Assembly: GCA_020091685.1 (NCBI GenBank)
Contig: CM034613.1
Location: forward strand, 23,415,461 to 23,479,460
Direction of reading: 5' to 3'
DNA length: 64,000 nt
From: Lutjanus erythropterus
Lineage: Eukaryota; Chordata; Actinopteri; Lutjaniformes; Lutjanidae
Below, piece after piece: positions 12,527-26,200 of the stretch (positions within the stretch are counted from its first letter, which is position 1; each line of letters opens with the position of its first letter). A program made the position numbers and the translations under genes. The notes below the pieces were generated by a model. It had not been told where the DNA came from. It was given only the letters and a program-made list of their open reading frames with translations, and ran no database searches.

Positions 12527-15500
12527 TTGAGAGAGAATAAGAAGGGGTGAGGCCCGGGGATAGATAAATGGATTGAAGCAACCCCTCTGACATGATTAAC
12601 AACTAGACATGCTGTGTCCAAGTGTGTATTCTTGCTTGTGTGCATGTGTGTGTGTGTGTACATGTCAGGATTCTATTATCATTAATCGAATCCTATGGAA
12701 ATAAACTCTGCTGCTGTGCACAGTAAGCGACATCTACTGTGAATGCACTGTAAAAGAGCCTTCTAAGCCTGGATTATACTCCCAAATGGAGGTGCACACG
12801 GAGAGTTGCGGCCGGCATGGGTGTATAGTAGTTCTGTCCATGCAGTCACAACAAATTGGGGGTATTTTGACATCCACACAGAGCCACCGCTTAGACCCTC
12901 TGATAACGAAGTTTACGTCACGCAGACTCTTGCTTTAGTGTATGGCTATATACGTGATAAATACATACTGAGCAAGCAAAAATTTGCATGAAAAGAAGCT
13001 TGCACTGTCTCCAAAATTTGCAACCTCTATTGACCGTAGTATAGCAAGGTATTAACACAGGATTATAAAGATTGTTTTACAGTGTACATATTGTGTTTGG
13101 TAGAAACAGCTCATATATACCACTAATATTGACATTAGTTTCATTGTGATGTTTTATTAAGTTCTTCACATAAACATGACGATGCTCATAAACATGACGA
13201 TGCTCCAAGAGTTAGGACAATGAATGAATTAGAAATACCAAAAGTTTTGGTTGTATTCTCTGTATTTTCAATTATTCTCTGATCTGGAAATTCCTCTTTT
13301 TAACCATAATTTGCTTTGTGCAACCATGTCAGCTGGCTAACCTACTAAATAACTGCGCAGTACTTAGTTAGGTATTACTGAAACATATTGATCAATTACC
13401 TGTATTACGATCTGAAGTGTACAGACGTTTACAATGGGTCGTTTTGTAACTTCACAAGCAAGAGACTGACATACTCTACATCTCAGACACCACTGCTAAA
13501 AGCACAGATGGTGAGGCTAAGGCAGCTAATGTTGGTCATGCTACGACCGCTGCAGACGTAACAGCTACTGGTAAAGGCAAGCGAGAGAAAACCCCAAAAT
13601 ATTCAGTGTTATACATGTAGTAATAGTAGTCACATCCTCCAGAATTCTTATTAATCGTAGACTTCTAATGCAAATTGCAGGAATTTTAGAGTTTGACTGA
13701 TGCCAGCTTAACATGATGGAAATAGAGTGGAATTAATTATCCAATGAAACTAGTATATAATTAAAAAAGATAAACTGAGAGCAGCAGAGGCTAAGGAAGC
13801 GAGGAGTGTTTGTGGGGAATGCACTCTTTAATATACAATATTATGAAATGACTCATGTCATCAAAGAGCCAAGTATGCAGAGGAAGATATGAGCATGTAG
13901 CTATCAGGCTGTGTACAGGGTCTGAGTGTGGGGGAGGGAAATAGCTCATGGGTAATGCAGTCTTGAGGGATACAGCATGACTGCTCCAGGGGTGAAACCC
14001 ACCATCCATCTACAAACGCATGATAGTGTACGTATGTGTGTGTGCAGCATATGTGTATCTGCATCTTCCTCACTTCCTCTCAACAACCGATATTTTCTAA
14101 ATGTCAAACCTACATTATCTCCTCCCTGCAGGCAAATAGGATTTATTTAGTTGAATGTATGTGTGTGTGTGTGTGTGTTTGAGAAGGTGAAAGCAGGCGT
14201 GTCCTAAAGGGCGTCAGAGACAAACAGCTAAGTGTCGGTGGTATTTTCCAGCTCTCACTGTCAGATTCTTGTCTTGAACTTGCAAACATTTATACGACAT
14301 TAGAAGCAGCGAACACAGAGCACGCGCAGAGAGCACGCAGGCAGTAAATGAAGAACCCCTTACTCTCCTCATCCCACATGTGGGAGTGGAGAGTATTGAT
14401 TTCTGGTCAGGCATTAATCACATGATGGAGACAGAGAGGGAGCCAGAGATAATGTGTATTTATTGATTCATGGAATTACTGGGCGTCATGGCTTGAGTGA
14501 TACCTTTGCATTTTGAACATGTGTGACTTGGAGTTTTAGTACTTTGTTTACTGAGCCTTTACTTTGGTTTCAGTCACAGAAACAGTCCAAAATCTGAAAA
14601 TATTCAAAGCGTAGCAGTGTAGCCAATATGTGGGGATGCTTTTTGGGCCAGTGGGAAATTTGCCGCTGCAACACCGCGAGTGGCCACTGGGCAAAATTGG
14701 CAGCAATGCCCTGTCTAGTTCAGGTTATACGTCTATGGAATCGAGCCACAAAAAAATTCCTGTAATGCAACCAAAAACATCACTTCGTATACAGTAAGAA
14801 GATTTATGTCATCAGCAGTTGGATGAAAACAACATTTATTCCAATAATCATTAAATTGCTGAATATCAGACCCATGGACCCGTTTAGGCACAAGCTCAAA
14901 GCAGAGAAAATAACCTTGATGATGTCATCAGGGTTATTTTCTGGGGATGTGACTTGACAGGGCTCCTCCAGAGACTCGGAGCACATTACACAACTGTTTT
15001 CACAAGCTGAGTAGTTCTCTGTGATTTCACAGAAGCAGTCAAAAGAGGCAATGAAATGAAAAACGTAAAGCAACAACATCTAACCTAAGCTCGAGGTACA
15101 CAAGCAGCATTGATTCTTCTGCTGCAGCCGTATCGTCCCCTTCCTCTTCACCATCTCAGGTGGCTTTAGGAATCCTGGTTTCCTCTTCCAGGCTGGAGGC
15201 AATTTCGAGTTGACATCTAATCAAGATGAGTGACAGGTGTTTCGAGCAGGAAGCTGACAGGGTGAAACCCACAGCATGCTTCTGTTTGCAGAGCCAAACG
15301 CTGCATATTGAAGCTCAGGACTGCACCTCCATGTTAGAGGCTGTTTTCCCCCACTGGGAAATGTAAAGTTTCTTGTTATCTGTGAGTGTGGCGAGCTGGT
15401 GTGACAAACAATTTCTAAGAATCGCTCTTTAAATTAATTAAAAAGAGGACTTTAACCAACAGTGACTCACAGAGACGGCCGCTCGCTCAGCTGGCTGAAC

Positions 15501-16445
15501 TTTGTCTCACCCCTCATCCCGCCTCACTTTAAATGTTTCACATAAACAATCCACCTCCCCCTTTGTCTCCCTTTCTCCCCCTCTGTGCTAAAATGCCTTT
15601 AACATTAGAGCCTTGAGTTCAGGAGAACACCGTGCTTCATGTTTAATGTTTCAGCAGAACTTAATGGCGTGTGCATGCAGAGTGTGTGTTTGAGATTTCT
15701 GCGGTGTGTGTCACTGACAGTGCAGTGAATCAGCAGAGGAGCCTCAGCCATGTGGAAATAAAACACATCATTTATTTAGCATGAACCGTCCCTGTGTTTG
15801 TGCATGTGTGTGTGTGTCTGAGGTATGAGGCACTACAAGTTCTCATCGCTCTACTTAAAATGTCTATAATGTGTTTTTTGTGACGTGTGTGTGTGCGTGT
15901 GTGTTATATAAGAATAAGTTTCTTTCTCACCTGTCTAAGGTTACCTTCTTTAGAAGATAACATCTCAACGAGCCAGCCTTTCCAGTCACACACACAGATG
16001 TGTGATTTGTGACAGCACGATATCTAATGTTAGGAATCATTTTCATGCATGCACACGCAAACACAAAGGCCTTCTTATCAGCGCTGGCTGACACAAATGT
16101 GTGACTTAGGACAGCATGACATCTGATAAGGAGCGTGCTCATGTGCGCGCACACTTGGACAGACACGCGTGCACACACTCGTTGAGATTCTGATACAGTT
16201 TGCCTGTTCAGTCACATTTTATTAACATTTTTCTAAATTTGCAATAAATTGAGACAGTGTTTTTAGAAGCATATGTCTATTTTGCAACCTGATCATGTTC
16301 TGATTTATCTAAGTTACAAGGTTCATTTATTAATCATTGCACAATAAAATGCAAGCTGTAGTCTCTTTATGCTACTCATGAAACAAAAATAATACACAAA
16401 TGAATGGAAAAAATAGTAAGTCATGAAAATAAGCTATTTTTTATG

Positions 16446-16562
16446 TGTGGAGGATAAACAGCCTGAGGGAAGAAGCTGCTCTGCAGTCTGGTGGTACGGC
16501 AGCGGACACTTCTGTATCTCTTGCCAGACGGCAGCAGGATGAACAGGCTGTGGCTGGGGGTT
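16446..16562 (-). pseudogene. LINE-type 3' end relic
   Basis: Minus-strand translation contains LFILLPSGKRYRSVRCRTTR and SSFFPQAV, a pattern I associate with the C-terminus of fish LINE ORF2 proteins. Only about 38 codons survive. Confidence 0.45.
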
Positions 16563-18030
16563 TTCAAAGTCCGACTCTCTGGCAGGAAGCCCTGAAGGCT
16601 AACGTCTCAGAATACTCGACACTCCTACACACTGACTGTTGAGCTTGTTTTTTAACTACAGCTCCCAAAAAACAGTGGGCTGTAAATAGGTGCAATAAAT
16701 TTCTAACAATAATGTGGGCTAATATTTGTTTTTTTTTGCCTGTATTTGTTTAAATTTTGGCAAACTGGCACAATTAAAATCATGCTTGATTACCTATAAG
16801 GAGTTCTTTTTCGCAATGTCTCCATGGATTTACAGACAACTATCACTGGATTGCTTTCATATAGAAGAAACTGATGATTCACAGGCAAGTCCTGGAGTTA
16901 TAATGAGCTTTTTCTGCTATTTCAAAGAGGGTTTATGGATGTTTATTAATTGCAGCAAGTGGGCGCTAAGCACCTTAATTGCCTCCATGAGCTGTATGTC
17001 ACAGTCACTGCTGCTGCTCCAACTGCTGACTGTGTTGTTGAGCCGGCCAAATCAGGACAACAACAATTAACTAACTACATCGGCACGCAATCGTCTCCTT
17101 CACCTCATGTGTCCTGTGTCTTTGTAGTAGTTTGAAAACCTCTGGTTTATACCATCGGATGCCAGAAAATAGTGTCTGTCTTAAAGTTCCCCTTCATTCA
17201 GAAATGTTTTTCTTCGTGTTCCTACAGTTGGACATATGAACTTCATTGTACAGAATGATATACGTGCAGAGTTTGACACTGCAAGGATGTTTTCACACTC
17301 GTCTGCTGAAAGAGGAAAGGTTCTCTGTGCTCAGTGAAAATCTGATTTTAAGGGGCGGGACTACGAGCATGATTTATTACATCACAACGAGTTTTGAAGT
17401 CAAGTCCTGATCCAACTTGCAACTTATACAAGCGTGATGTAGAAACTTGAAGCTGTCAGTGCTCATACACTGAGAGTGGACACGTGAAAAAAAAACTTTA
17501 GAAATTAACAAAATTAGCATATTTTAATGAGGTCAAAAGAATAGATGCCTTTTAAAGAATGTTAATGTGGAAACTGTACTTTTTTGAGGCAAATAAACAT
17601 ACAACACACACTTTATCATTCCAAGCAGGTTATTGTTCAATTATTCAAGTAATTGATGATTTAATTTCCTGTGTTTCCTGTCGACTAATCGTTTGAGTTG
17701 TTAAATGTTTGAGCTCAAACTTTTGATAAACGCCAAATGATCCATCTCTAAAGATGAACATCACCTGTGCAGTCTGTCATGTTACAGCACTGATGCAGAC
17801 AATGAATAAATAAAGCCTTCTGTATGTGTATAGACACATTTCGTCCCTTGTGACTGCAGTGATCTATTGTTTGTGACACATAACCACACACACACACACC
17901 CTAGATCTCTTTTAACAAATGTTTTATTCATGCGTGACTCTGTGTGTGTAAGAGGTGTGGCTCTTAGGTCATTCAACTCAACAACAGACCCAAGACAGAC
18001 AGACAATGATTTGGGGTCAGCGATTCATAT

Positions 18031-18032
<2 letters not shown>

Positions 18033-18102
<70 letters not shown>
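18033..18102. repeat. (CA)n microsatellite
   Basis: Thirty-five uninterrupted CA units. Confidence 0.95.
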
Positions 18103-18104
<2 letters not shown>

Positions 18105-18589
18105 TTCAGGAAATAAATGTTGTCCTCTTTGACATGAAAGGACATTTTGTTTTTGCTTTTCTTTCTCGCTTCTTTTCTGTCTTGGTTATCTCAAATCTCC
18201 AACATGCCTCCTGGCAGATGAGTTTTTATTAATTTATATTTTTTGCTTTAGCTGAGCGATTACGCGTCTATGTTTAATAGCCTGTGGGCTCATGAAAATC
18301 CACCAAAAATTAAATTTCAAAAGGGCACGGATGTCCGGCCAAATTAAAGGCTGTTTTTCATTAATTTCCTGGAAAGCTGACATTTAGGAAATGCCATGTT
18401 TTCATTCAACAATACACTGTAAAAATAAACTATTTGTTTTAATTTAAAAAGTTTGTATCTGGGCTGCCTTAAAATTTTAAGTTGACTGAATTTGAAAAGA
18501 CACTTAAAACTTGAACCACATGAATCCTGATCCTGGAGTGGAGTGTGTGTTTGTCAAGTTGCTCAGATAAATAAGACTTAAAAAGACTG

Positions 18590-18739
18590 ATGGCTGCACC
18601 AGATATACACGCGATGCTCCGTCTGCTCTTTCAGTTTGCTCTCTTGATCCTGAGAGTTGCCTGCAGGACAGATAAAGCTATCAGTTCTGCAGACACACAG
18701 AGGACCTCAGCACCCATTTCACGAGAGCAGAGCACTTAA
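18590..18739 (+). other. Doubtful candidate for the sema4f signal-peptide exon
   Basis: An ATG opens a 49-codon frame with a hydrophobic run (MLRLLFQFALLIL) followed by RTSAPIS. Human SEMA4F has RTSLPIS at the end of its first coding exon, directly before the segment that aligns with 27617. The position upstream and the strand fit. Against it, no GT donor lies where the required phase 1 border should fall (the DNA reads cacgagagcagagc), so this may be chance or a broken exon. Confidence 0.2.
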
Positions 18740-19107
18740 CCCATCGACCTTTACTGCTATATATCACCTACGACACACACACACACACTCTGAACCGCTG
18801 CAGCCCTCCTTGTAAAAGAGGGCTCAGAAAATGGCCCCGGTTTCAGTGCAAGGCTATATCTGTCCACCTCGCACTTTCAGTCTTTCTCTCTCTCTCTGTG
18901 TCTCTCAGGTCAGTGAGTTCAAGTCTTATTGCAAGAAGAGAGAGAAGGATCGCTCTCGAAGCAAGAAAATCGATCAGGTCTTTATTGATTTCAAGCAGGT
19001 TTCCATCTTGATCAATATCGACATGCAGAATCTCAGAAAACCCCATTTATAATTAATTTGTGTACCATGTACTGTACATAAAAAACTACACAAAGCTTTA
19101 TCTTCTA

Positions 19108-19426
19108 CACTCGTAGAAAATAAGGGTTCTTCCTGAAGGACTGAGGTTCTACACAGAACCATTTGCTTCTGAAGAACTGATTTTTTTTGAAGAAAGGGTT
19201 TGTCAAGTGTTCTTTTTAAGACTAAGGGTTCCATTAAGAACCCTTCTCATCCAAGAAATAATTAAACTCTTTCATCAGTAACTTGTCAGGAGTTCTTTGT
19301 ACCTGCACACCCTTGGTGACATTTTATAGGCATCTGTAGAATCTGATGGTCATAGGTATAACCTTTTATGTCGTATTCTAGGTAGAACCCTCTAAGTTCT
19401 AGTTAGCGCCTTTATTTGTAAGAGTG
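19108..19426 (+). mobile_element. GGTTCT/AGAACC foldback element, copy 3 (short)
   Basis: Ends cactcgtagaaaataagggt and cctttatttgtaagagtg are imperfect complements. At 319 bases it lacks most of the internal repeat units present in the other copies. Confidence 0.65.
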
Positions 19427-21167
19427 TCTGATAAAAAGCAGATTTGGATGATCATATAGATTCAGCGAGTAATTTATAGTGCTTTTAATACAGGAAAAGT
19501 CATTGTACACCTGTTTTCAGTTGGAGAAGTGAGTTCAAACTCAGGGATGGTACAATTTTAATAATGCAGCGAGACTAAAAAATGATTGGAACGTCCCATT
19601 TTAGCTTGAATAATACAAGAGCTGAGCAAGAACAATTCAAGTCCAGCACCACCTTCAAGTCTTTCATTGTTATGCATATTTAAAAACACAGGCTGTGTCA
19701 CAGCTGTGGACTGTCAGCGCTAAATTCTTCAACGACGTCGAGTTTAGCGGTTAAATCTGCAGAGTGCTTCATTTGTCTCTGATGCTTAGGCTTCTTAACA
19801 TCATCCTGACAGCTGGTTAGTTGGTGTTAGCTGCCTGCATGCTGCAGAAACAATGGACAATCCAATGGTTTTACTTCCCGTAACCAGACAGGATTAGTTT
19901 GACATCGACAGATGAATTCACAGAAGTGAATTTAGTCTGGAAACTAAGTTCATGTTGCCTCTGGATACAGTTGTTGATGTGGCAGTGGTCGGTCTACTTC
20001 CAAGCAACAATAGCAGCAATCTTTCTCATATTACGGCTAAACAGTGCATCAAAATATTATAAAGATTAAGTTTAAAACTGTAACTACCCTGACAGTATTA
20101 ATGTATTATTAATGTATTACTGCCTGAATTGTACTGTATGTTGTCAGTTGCCCACATTAGTACCAAAAAGAGACATTTTGGCACAAGCACAAGACTTTTC
20201 AGTTGGAGGTGCAGATGGTTTTTTCGTGTTTGCTCTTCACTACCTGGACTTCATCTCTCCATCTCCTTCATTTCCTGCCTGTCGCTCCGTCCTTCCTCTC
20301 ACTCTCTACAGTACCTTTATTTATTCAGATTCCCCAGTGCCTCCTCCTCCTCCTCTCTTTCCCTCTCCCTTTCCCTTCCTCCCCCCTGTGGAGTTCCTCT
20401 TGTGTGATTCAGTGCGATGCTAAACAGCCTCTAAAACTGCACACACACTCAGAGAGAGCGAGGTAGTGAACTGCTAACAACTGCAATTTGAAGAAACGTC
20501 AAAACAAACTATGATCCAGCTGACCTTGATAAAGCAGCCAAGTATGGAAGGAAAGACGCCAAAAAAGGGAGGAAAGAGAGTGAAAAAGAGGAAGTGCTGG
20601 ATTTTGTATTTCTGCAAGGAAGCACCTAGTTCTTAGTCTCAGACTTTCGGCATCTGTTTTGGAAACCCTCCATGTTTTTATCATATTGTTTGGCGAGACT
20701 GGTTTCTGTGCAGCTGCAAGGTCATCATCCCACCTCTACCACCACCACTACGCACACACACGCACACACACTCACACACACACACACACAATGACACTGA
20801 TTCCAGAGTGTTATCAGTTGCTGTGGCGCTAAAAGTGTGTGAAAGGATCAGGCTGCATGCAGAGAGGGGTCACAGGTCAAAGAGGGTGTCATGTTTGTGT
20901 CAGTGTCTGGTGAGAACTCCTCGAGTGGAACCTCCAGTATAAATACACTGACAGCCACATGGCGAGGTGTGTGTTTGGATGATTTTTTGCCCCGACATGC
21001 ACTGGTGAGTCTGTAGCTCGGACTCTACAGTGCAGGATGAGGCAGTTATTTTGGTAACGTGAGACTGAGAGACATACGGACGGACACAGAGAGCATATAG
21101 AGTCACTTGTGTCTCGGTAACAATGTGTCCATTATTCTTTTCACTGAGTGAAACTGAGAAGAGGGAA

Positions 21168-21829
21168 CACTCTTAGAGAATACGGGTTCCAAAAGGGTTC
21201 TTCCTGGAGGGCTGATTGACGTTCTACCCAGAACAATTTGCATCTTTAGAATGACTTTTTTTGAAGAAAAGGTTTGTCAAAGAGCTCTGTAAGACTAACG
21301 GTTCCATTAAGAACCATTTTCCAAGAGAGTTTTTCAAGGAGTGCTTAAACTCAAGGGTTCCTTGTACCACAATACAGAGGGTTCTTGATGGAGCCCCCTG
21401 GGTGGGTTCTGGATAAAATCATTGGAATACAAGAGGGTTCTCGGTAGGACCTCCTGGGTGGGTTCTAGATAAAATCCGTAGAATGCAAAAGGGTTCACGA
21501 CAGAACCCCCTGGGTGGGTTCTCAATAAAACCCTTGGAATATACAAGAATTCTTGGTAGAACCCCTGGTGGGTTCTTGTCAGCACCCTTAGAAGGTGGAA
21601 AGGTTCTGGATGGATCCTCCAGACAGTGTTCTGGGTGGAACCATTGCACCATAGAACAGTGCTCTGTGGAGTGTCTCATACGGGGTCTGGGTGAAACCTT
21701 TCGCAGACGGTTCTAGGTGAACCCTTTATATTGGGTTATAGATAGAACTCTGTTCAAAAAGTGTTCTCCTATGGGGACAAGCCAAAGAATGCTTTACGGT
21801 TCTAGTTAGCACCTTTATTTCTAAGAGTG
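21168..21829 (+). mobile_element. GGTTCT/AGAACC foldback element, copy 4
   Basis: Ends cactcttagagaatacgggt and cacctttatttctaagagtg are inverted repeats. It holds the best-kept tandem array of the family, about 4.5 units of 56-58 bases between 21354 and 21610. Confidence 0.7.
21354..21610. repeat. 57-base minisatellite inside foldback copy 4
   Basis: The unit runs gggttctcggtagaacccc, then ctgggtgggttctagataaa, then acccttggaatacaaaa, repeated about 4.5 times with 10-20% changes. Because the unit is close to 19 codons, several frames stay open through it by chance. Confidence 0.65.
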
Positions 21830-22049
21830 CAGCGCTGAACTAGGATGAAGAGCAAGGCGCAGAGAGCATCTATCCCCACGCAGGATGAGGGATTATGGGA
21901 CACAGAGTTCTACCAGAACCTCCTGGATCAAGAAACAGGAGGCAAAGATTTACTTTTTAGGGTTTTTCAATTTGCCTTCCATTCAAACATTAACACTGAC
22001 TTGGGCACTTGTTCAGATGGCAGCGATGAAGGCTGTAAGCATTTTGGCA

Positions 22050-22050
<1 letters not shown>

Positions 22051-22116
<66 letters not shown>
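22051..22116. repeat. (AC)n microsatellite
   Basis: Thirty-three uninterrupted units; a 25-base poly(T) follows at 22278-22303. Confidence 0.95.
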
Positions 22117-22119
<3 letters not shown>

Positions 22120-22899
22120 CTCTGTTGGTCTCTCTCCCTGGCTGCCTCTCAGTCATGTTTAATGTATAATGAATGAATGATTCATGGCAGGGGAGAGGAT
22201 TTTGTATTTTAGGACTACTTATTCATTTTTCATTTATACTCACACCAGTCGCTTTTTAAAATATACCCTGGGTGTGATTTTTTTTTTTTTTTTTTTTTTT
22301 TTTAATCAGTGTGTATAAGGTCACCAGGTTTTCCAGACATGTCATCCAGATAATTCTTAATGTGAAGTTCCTCATTTTCTGGTAAATCCTGTATTTTGTC
22401 TATTGTCCCAGTTACACCCCCGTTATGTCACAGCATTTATAAAGCACTTTAATAACCGCTGCTCTATTTTTGATTTTTATTTATCCAGGGATTACACTGT
22501 GTGGGATGCTTGTTCTTTTAAACAGCAACACCTGGCTTCCGATTCATACTTAAAGCCGCACAATATTTTATCTCTCTTATAATGAGACTAAAGAGAATTA
22601 CCACCCAAACCTGCAGTTCCCTTCACTTTATGGAGCTTTTTGCAAGGTTTTGAGATCGCGAAAAAAGTCTTAAAAAGTGGAAAATCCAATAATCTGAATT
22701 TCATGTCTAAAGTTGTCTTAAATATAATTTTGACAGGTCTTAAAAGTGTAATTATGAAGTTAACATTACTTTTATGAAGTTGGATCTAATTTCAGTCTTG
22801 CTTTTAAATGTGCTTTTGGGAAAAAAAAATGTATTGATCCCACTGAAACACCTATAAAATGAAACCAAAACTAGCTAGTGGACCTTGTGGAGCATTTAT

Positions 22900-23297
22900 G
22901 GCAAGTGTACGTCATGTATTTTGTATATATTTAGAATATTTTCACCACTTTACCTTGCTGTTTGACAGTCTTTTCCGACAGCAGACAGCTGTTACATGAG
23001 CCTCATGCTGCTCTCTCCACAGTCCCCAGACTCCATTGGCAAAATCAATAACTTTGCCTCACACAAAACCAGAGTTGCTGGTCTACTGCTGCCTCTATCT
23101 GTCAGTTAGTTTGTGCTATTGTGTGATTTTGAAAGTTTAGATTCAATGAAGTCACACAATAACACAAACTAACCAGCACATGGAGGCAGCAGTAGACCAG
23201 TAACTCCTGTATTCTGCTGGGTATAAATTACTGATTTCGCCAATGGAGTTTGGTTGGTTTGGAGAGAGCTACACAAATTACCTGAACTATCCCTTTT
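22900..23297. mobile_element. Foldback MITE, family A copy 3
   Basis: Same family. It has the cleanest hairpin: the string ttgctggtctactgctgcct near 23072 pairs with aggcagcagtagaccagtaa near 23183. The right end is gaactatcccttt. Confidence 0.6.
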
Positions 23298-26200
23298 AGT
23301 CATAAACGCAGGAGAGAAAAAGCACTTTAGATCAGATTTAGCCTCGGCTTTGTGTCTATTTGATAACGTTCCCACCGCACATCTCCACATACACGCGTCG
23401 CACATGAAGGGGCACAGTATGTGCACGCCACAAAGACGCACAGGCGGGAGGTGATATTTGATACGTGGTGAGCTGCAGGCTCCCGCTGTCAAAGAGGAGG
23501 CATTTACCCAACCTGGCGAGCATCCTCTCTGCCCGTGTGACACATGTCAAATCAAATCTATTCATAAAGTGCTTCTGACGCACGGCTCCGTATGTCATCA
23601 TGCACATAAAAGACAAACCGCAAGTTATATGTCTTTCTGACACCTTTTTAATTTTTTTAAAGTGTGTGCCTGGATGCATGGGGTTAGAGGTGTGTGTGGG
23701 ACTGTGTGCGGGGAGGGCAGATGGTGTCGCTCTAGGAATCATCTCTCTACATTAGGGTGTACAGCAGGTGGTGGCCCCATGTGCGTGTGTGTCTATATGT
23801 GTGTGTCCTACATAGCCGGCGAGGACCAGCATACAAGGACATCTCTGCAGACCTTGCCTTTGGCCTGTGTCACTAACACTCATGTCTACTTTGCTGTCTC
23901 TGTGTGTATTTATATATACGCTATACACTGTTATAACAAAAACGAGAAAATGCTAAACTTTCAAGTAAGGCTGTGACAGTTTTTCTTACCTCGTGACAAA
24001 GCAGCATATTCCCATTGGATGGATTTTATTCAAGCATACTGTCATTAGCGTAGCATAGCTTTTATTTTCAAGGAAGAGGGCAGGGCATAAGTGTGAGTGA
24101 AGGAGACTTAAACTTAGCAGTAAGTTGTCAGTCTGGCAGTAAATATACAGTGCAGGTTAGAGTGTGTCAGTTAATAGACGCTGCAGCTTCCTAAGACCAA
24201 GAATAGTCTAATCTGTTGTTTCCCAACTGCTGAAAGAGTTACGAGTTATTTTTTTGCACTCCCTAATATTGATGTTGGCATCAGCCCCAAAAATCCACTA
24301 TTGGTCGGGCTGTATGTCTTTTGTGTGGCTGCAGGGTGATGAAAGGATGAATGGATGACAGAGCAGATGAAGAGAAGCGACAAAAGGGACACGAGCATGA
24401 AAAGCAGAAGACTCTGGAGGTCTCTAATGTTTTTGTTGTCTCACTTTTTATCTCCTTCAGCTTTCAGTTGAGTTCAGCTCTGATTGACAGATTGAGGAGG
24501 GAAGTGTTTATTTTATTAGCTCAGGGTTTAAAAGTGGAAGAAAAACTTTTCTTTTAATCGAGGGAAAACACAAAGAAGCTTCACAGATACATTATATCAG
24601 CGGCTTTATTGCACTTGAGGAGGAGTTAAATGAATATGTGTGTGTTGTCTGATCTCCCTCATCACACTGGCTGATTTTCAGGAAGTGCCATCCCTCTGCG
24701 AGCCAATCGCAGCGTGGCTTGCTATTTGACCGCCTGGAGGCTTTCAGCCGAACAGATGGCTCCTTAGTGAATGAGAAATGACATTCATGTGAAATGTTAC
24801 GGGAAACAGACTCAGAGCGACTGGATGAGGGAGTCTGGATGGAGGCAGGGGCACAGAAAATGTCTGTGATTCGGTTACGGGCAGATGTCAGCATGTCGGG
24901 GTCTTTTTTCTTTTTTCTTTTTCACAGAACAACATAGACAGGCTCTAAGTGGAAAACCATGTCAACGCAGAGAGCCATTTATCAGAATATCCTGACATGC
25001 TACTTTAAGACCCAGCCACCATAACAGGAGCAGAGGATGAAGGTGCTGCTGGTTTTAATCTTTAAATCAACAGCTGCCAAATTGATAATCATGTTTCCTC
25101 AAAGGAATTTCCAAAAAACATAGCGCTCTTTCATTGCGCTTTCAAGCTCTAATTGCAATTGATGTACTTATGTTAAACGTCTGCTCCTCTCTGTTTTGCT
25201 TTTGAATTCACTCCGCCTCTATTATAATGTGTTACACCGTCACCTCCTCACCTCCACCTGCAGAATAATGCAGGGTGTGTGCGTGAGTGAGTGCTTTTGT
25301 TCTTTCCTTTCTTCTCCCGTTCTCTGATTTTCCCTTATTATCAACTGAGTTAGAAAAGCCCATTACAGAGAGGAATGCTGTTTGTTCTCCTATCTACCAT
25401 TTATGGGCCTATTATTCTATTTGAAGCCTGCACACTAAGTAGAGGAGAGTGTGTTTGTGCGTGTGTTTATAGAGGATGATATGGCTACTTAAGAGGCAAA
25501 AGCTGAAACATCTTAAGCAAAACTATGTAACCCTTGAAATAAAAAAAATGCAGTGCTCTTACAAAAGAAAATCAGAGCTCATTAGCAACAAAACATAACA
25601 TATCAAGTTATATTCATTGATTTCTGGAGACCATGTTGCAGGAAAGCACCACTGATTCACCACCGGCTTGTTTGCTAATAGTTAGCATGTATCCAGCAGA
25701 TGCATAGGAGCCTGAAAGTCCTGTTGGAGTTGAGTTAATCACCTTGTTATGCCCATATTAGGGATGCTGAAATGGATACTCAGTAAAAAAATATGCGATC
25801 AGGATTAATGCTTTATAGTCACCAACGCAAAAACCAACCAAAGACACAAAACTTTTCGGCTGAGTTGGTGTCTTGAAAGCTAACAAACATAAAAGAGCAC
25901 TTCAACCCCAGAATCATTTGTATATAAAATGACTCACCTTGAATTCCTGAAAACTTTTTGTCCTAATGTCTTCACACAAGACACTGGTTCACCGGAAAGG
26001 CTCTGCTACACTAAATGGAACAGGGCCTTAATAAGTGTCATTGGTTCAACTTTTTTCTAAAGTTTGCAGATGATGACTAACACAGTATCTTATATGAAGC
26101 TGTTGTGAGTGTGCATATGCTTGTGTTTGCACAAACATGGGCGTAGGCTGTTATTGTTAGTCATGTTTCATTAGCTGATTGATTGTGAAGTACACTGAGT

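Larger units (their letters stand above)
11775..19107. other. No firm gene; repeats and a doubtful leader exon
   Basis: Contains TG and CA arrays, the LINE relic at 16.45 kb and the doubtful leader exon at 18.59 kb. Nothing else recognisable was found. Confidence 0.45.

Noticed and set aside
12011..12550. Frames of 82-111 codons with His/Thr, Cys/Val or Arg runs
   Set aside because: Translations of TG/CA and GCGCAG repeats.
21334..21716. Several open frames with repeated Pro/Gly/Arg peptides
   Set aside because: Produced by a 57-base minisatellite in a foldback element; multiple frames stay open on both strands, which argues against coding.
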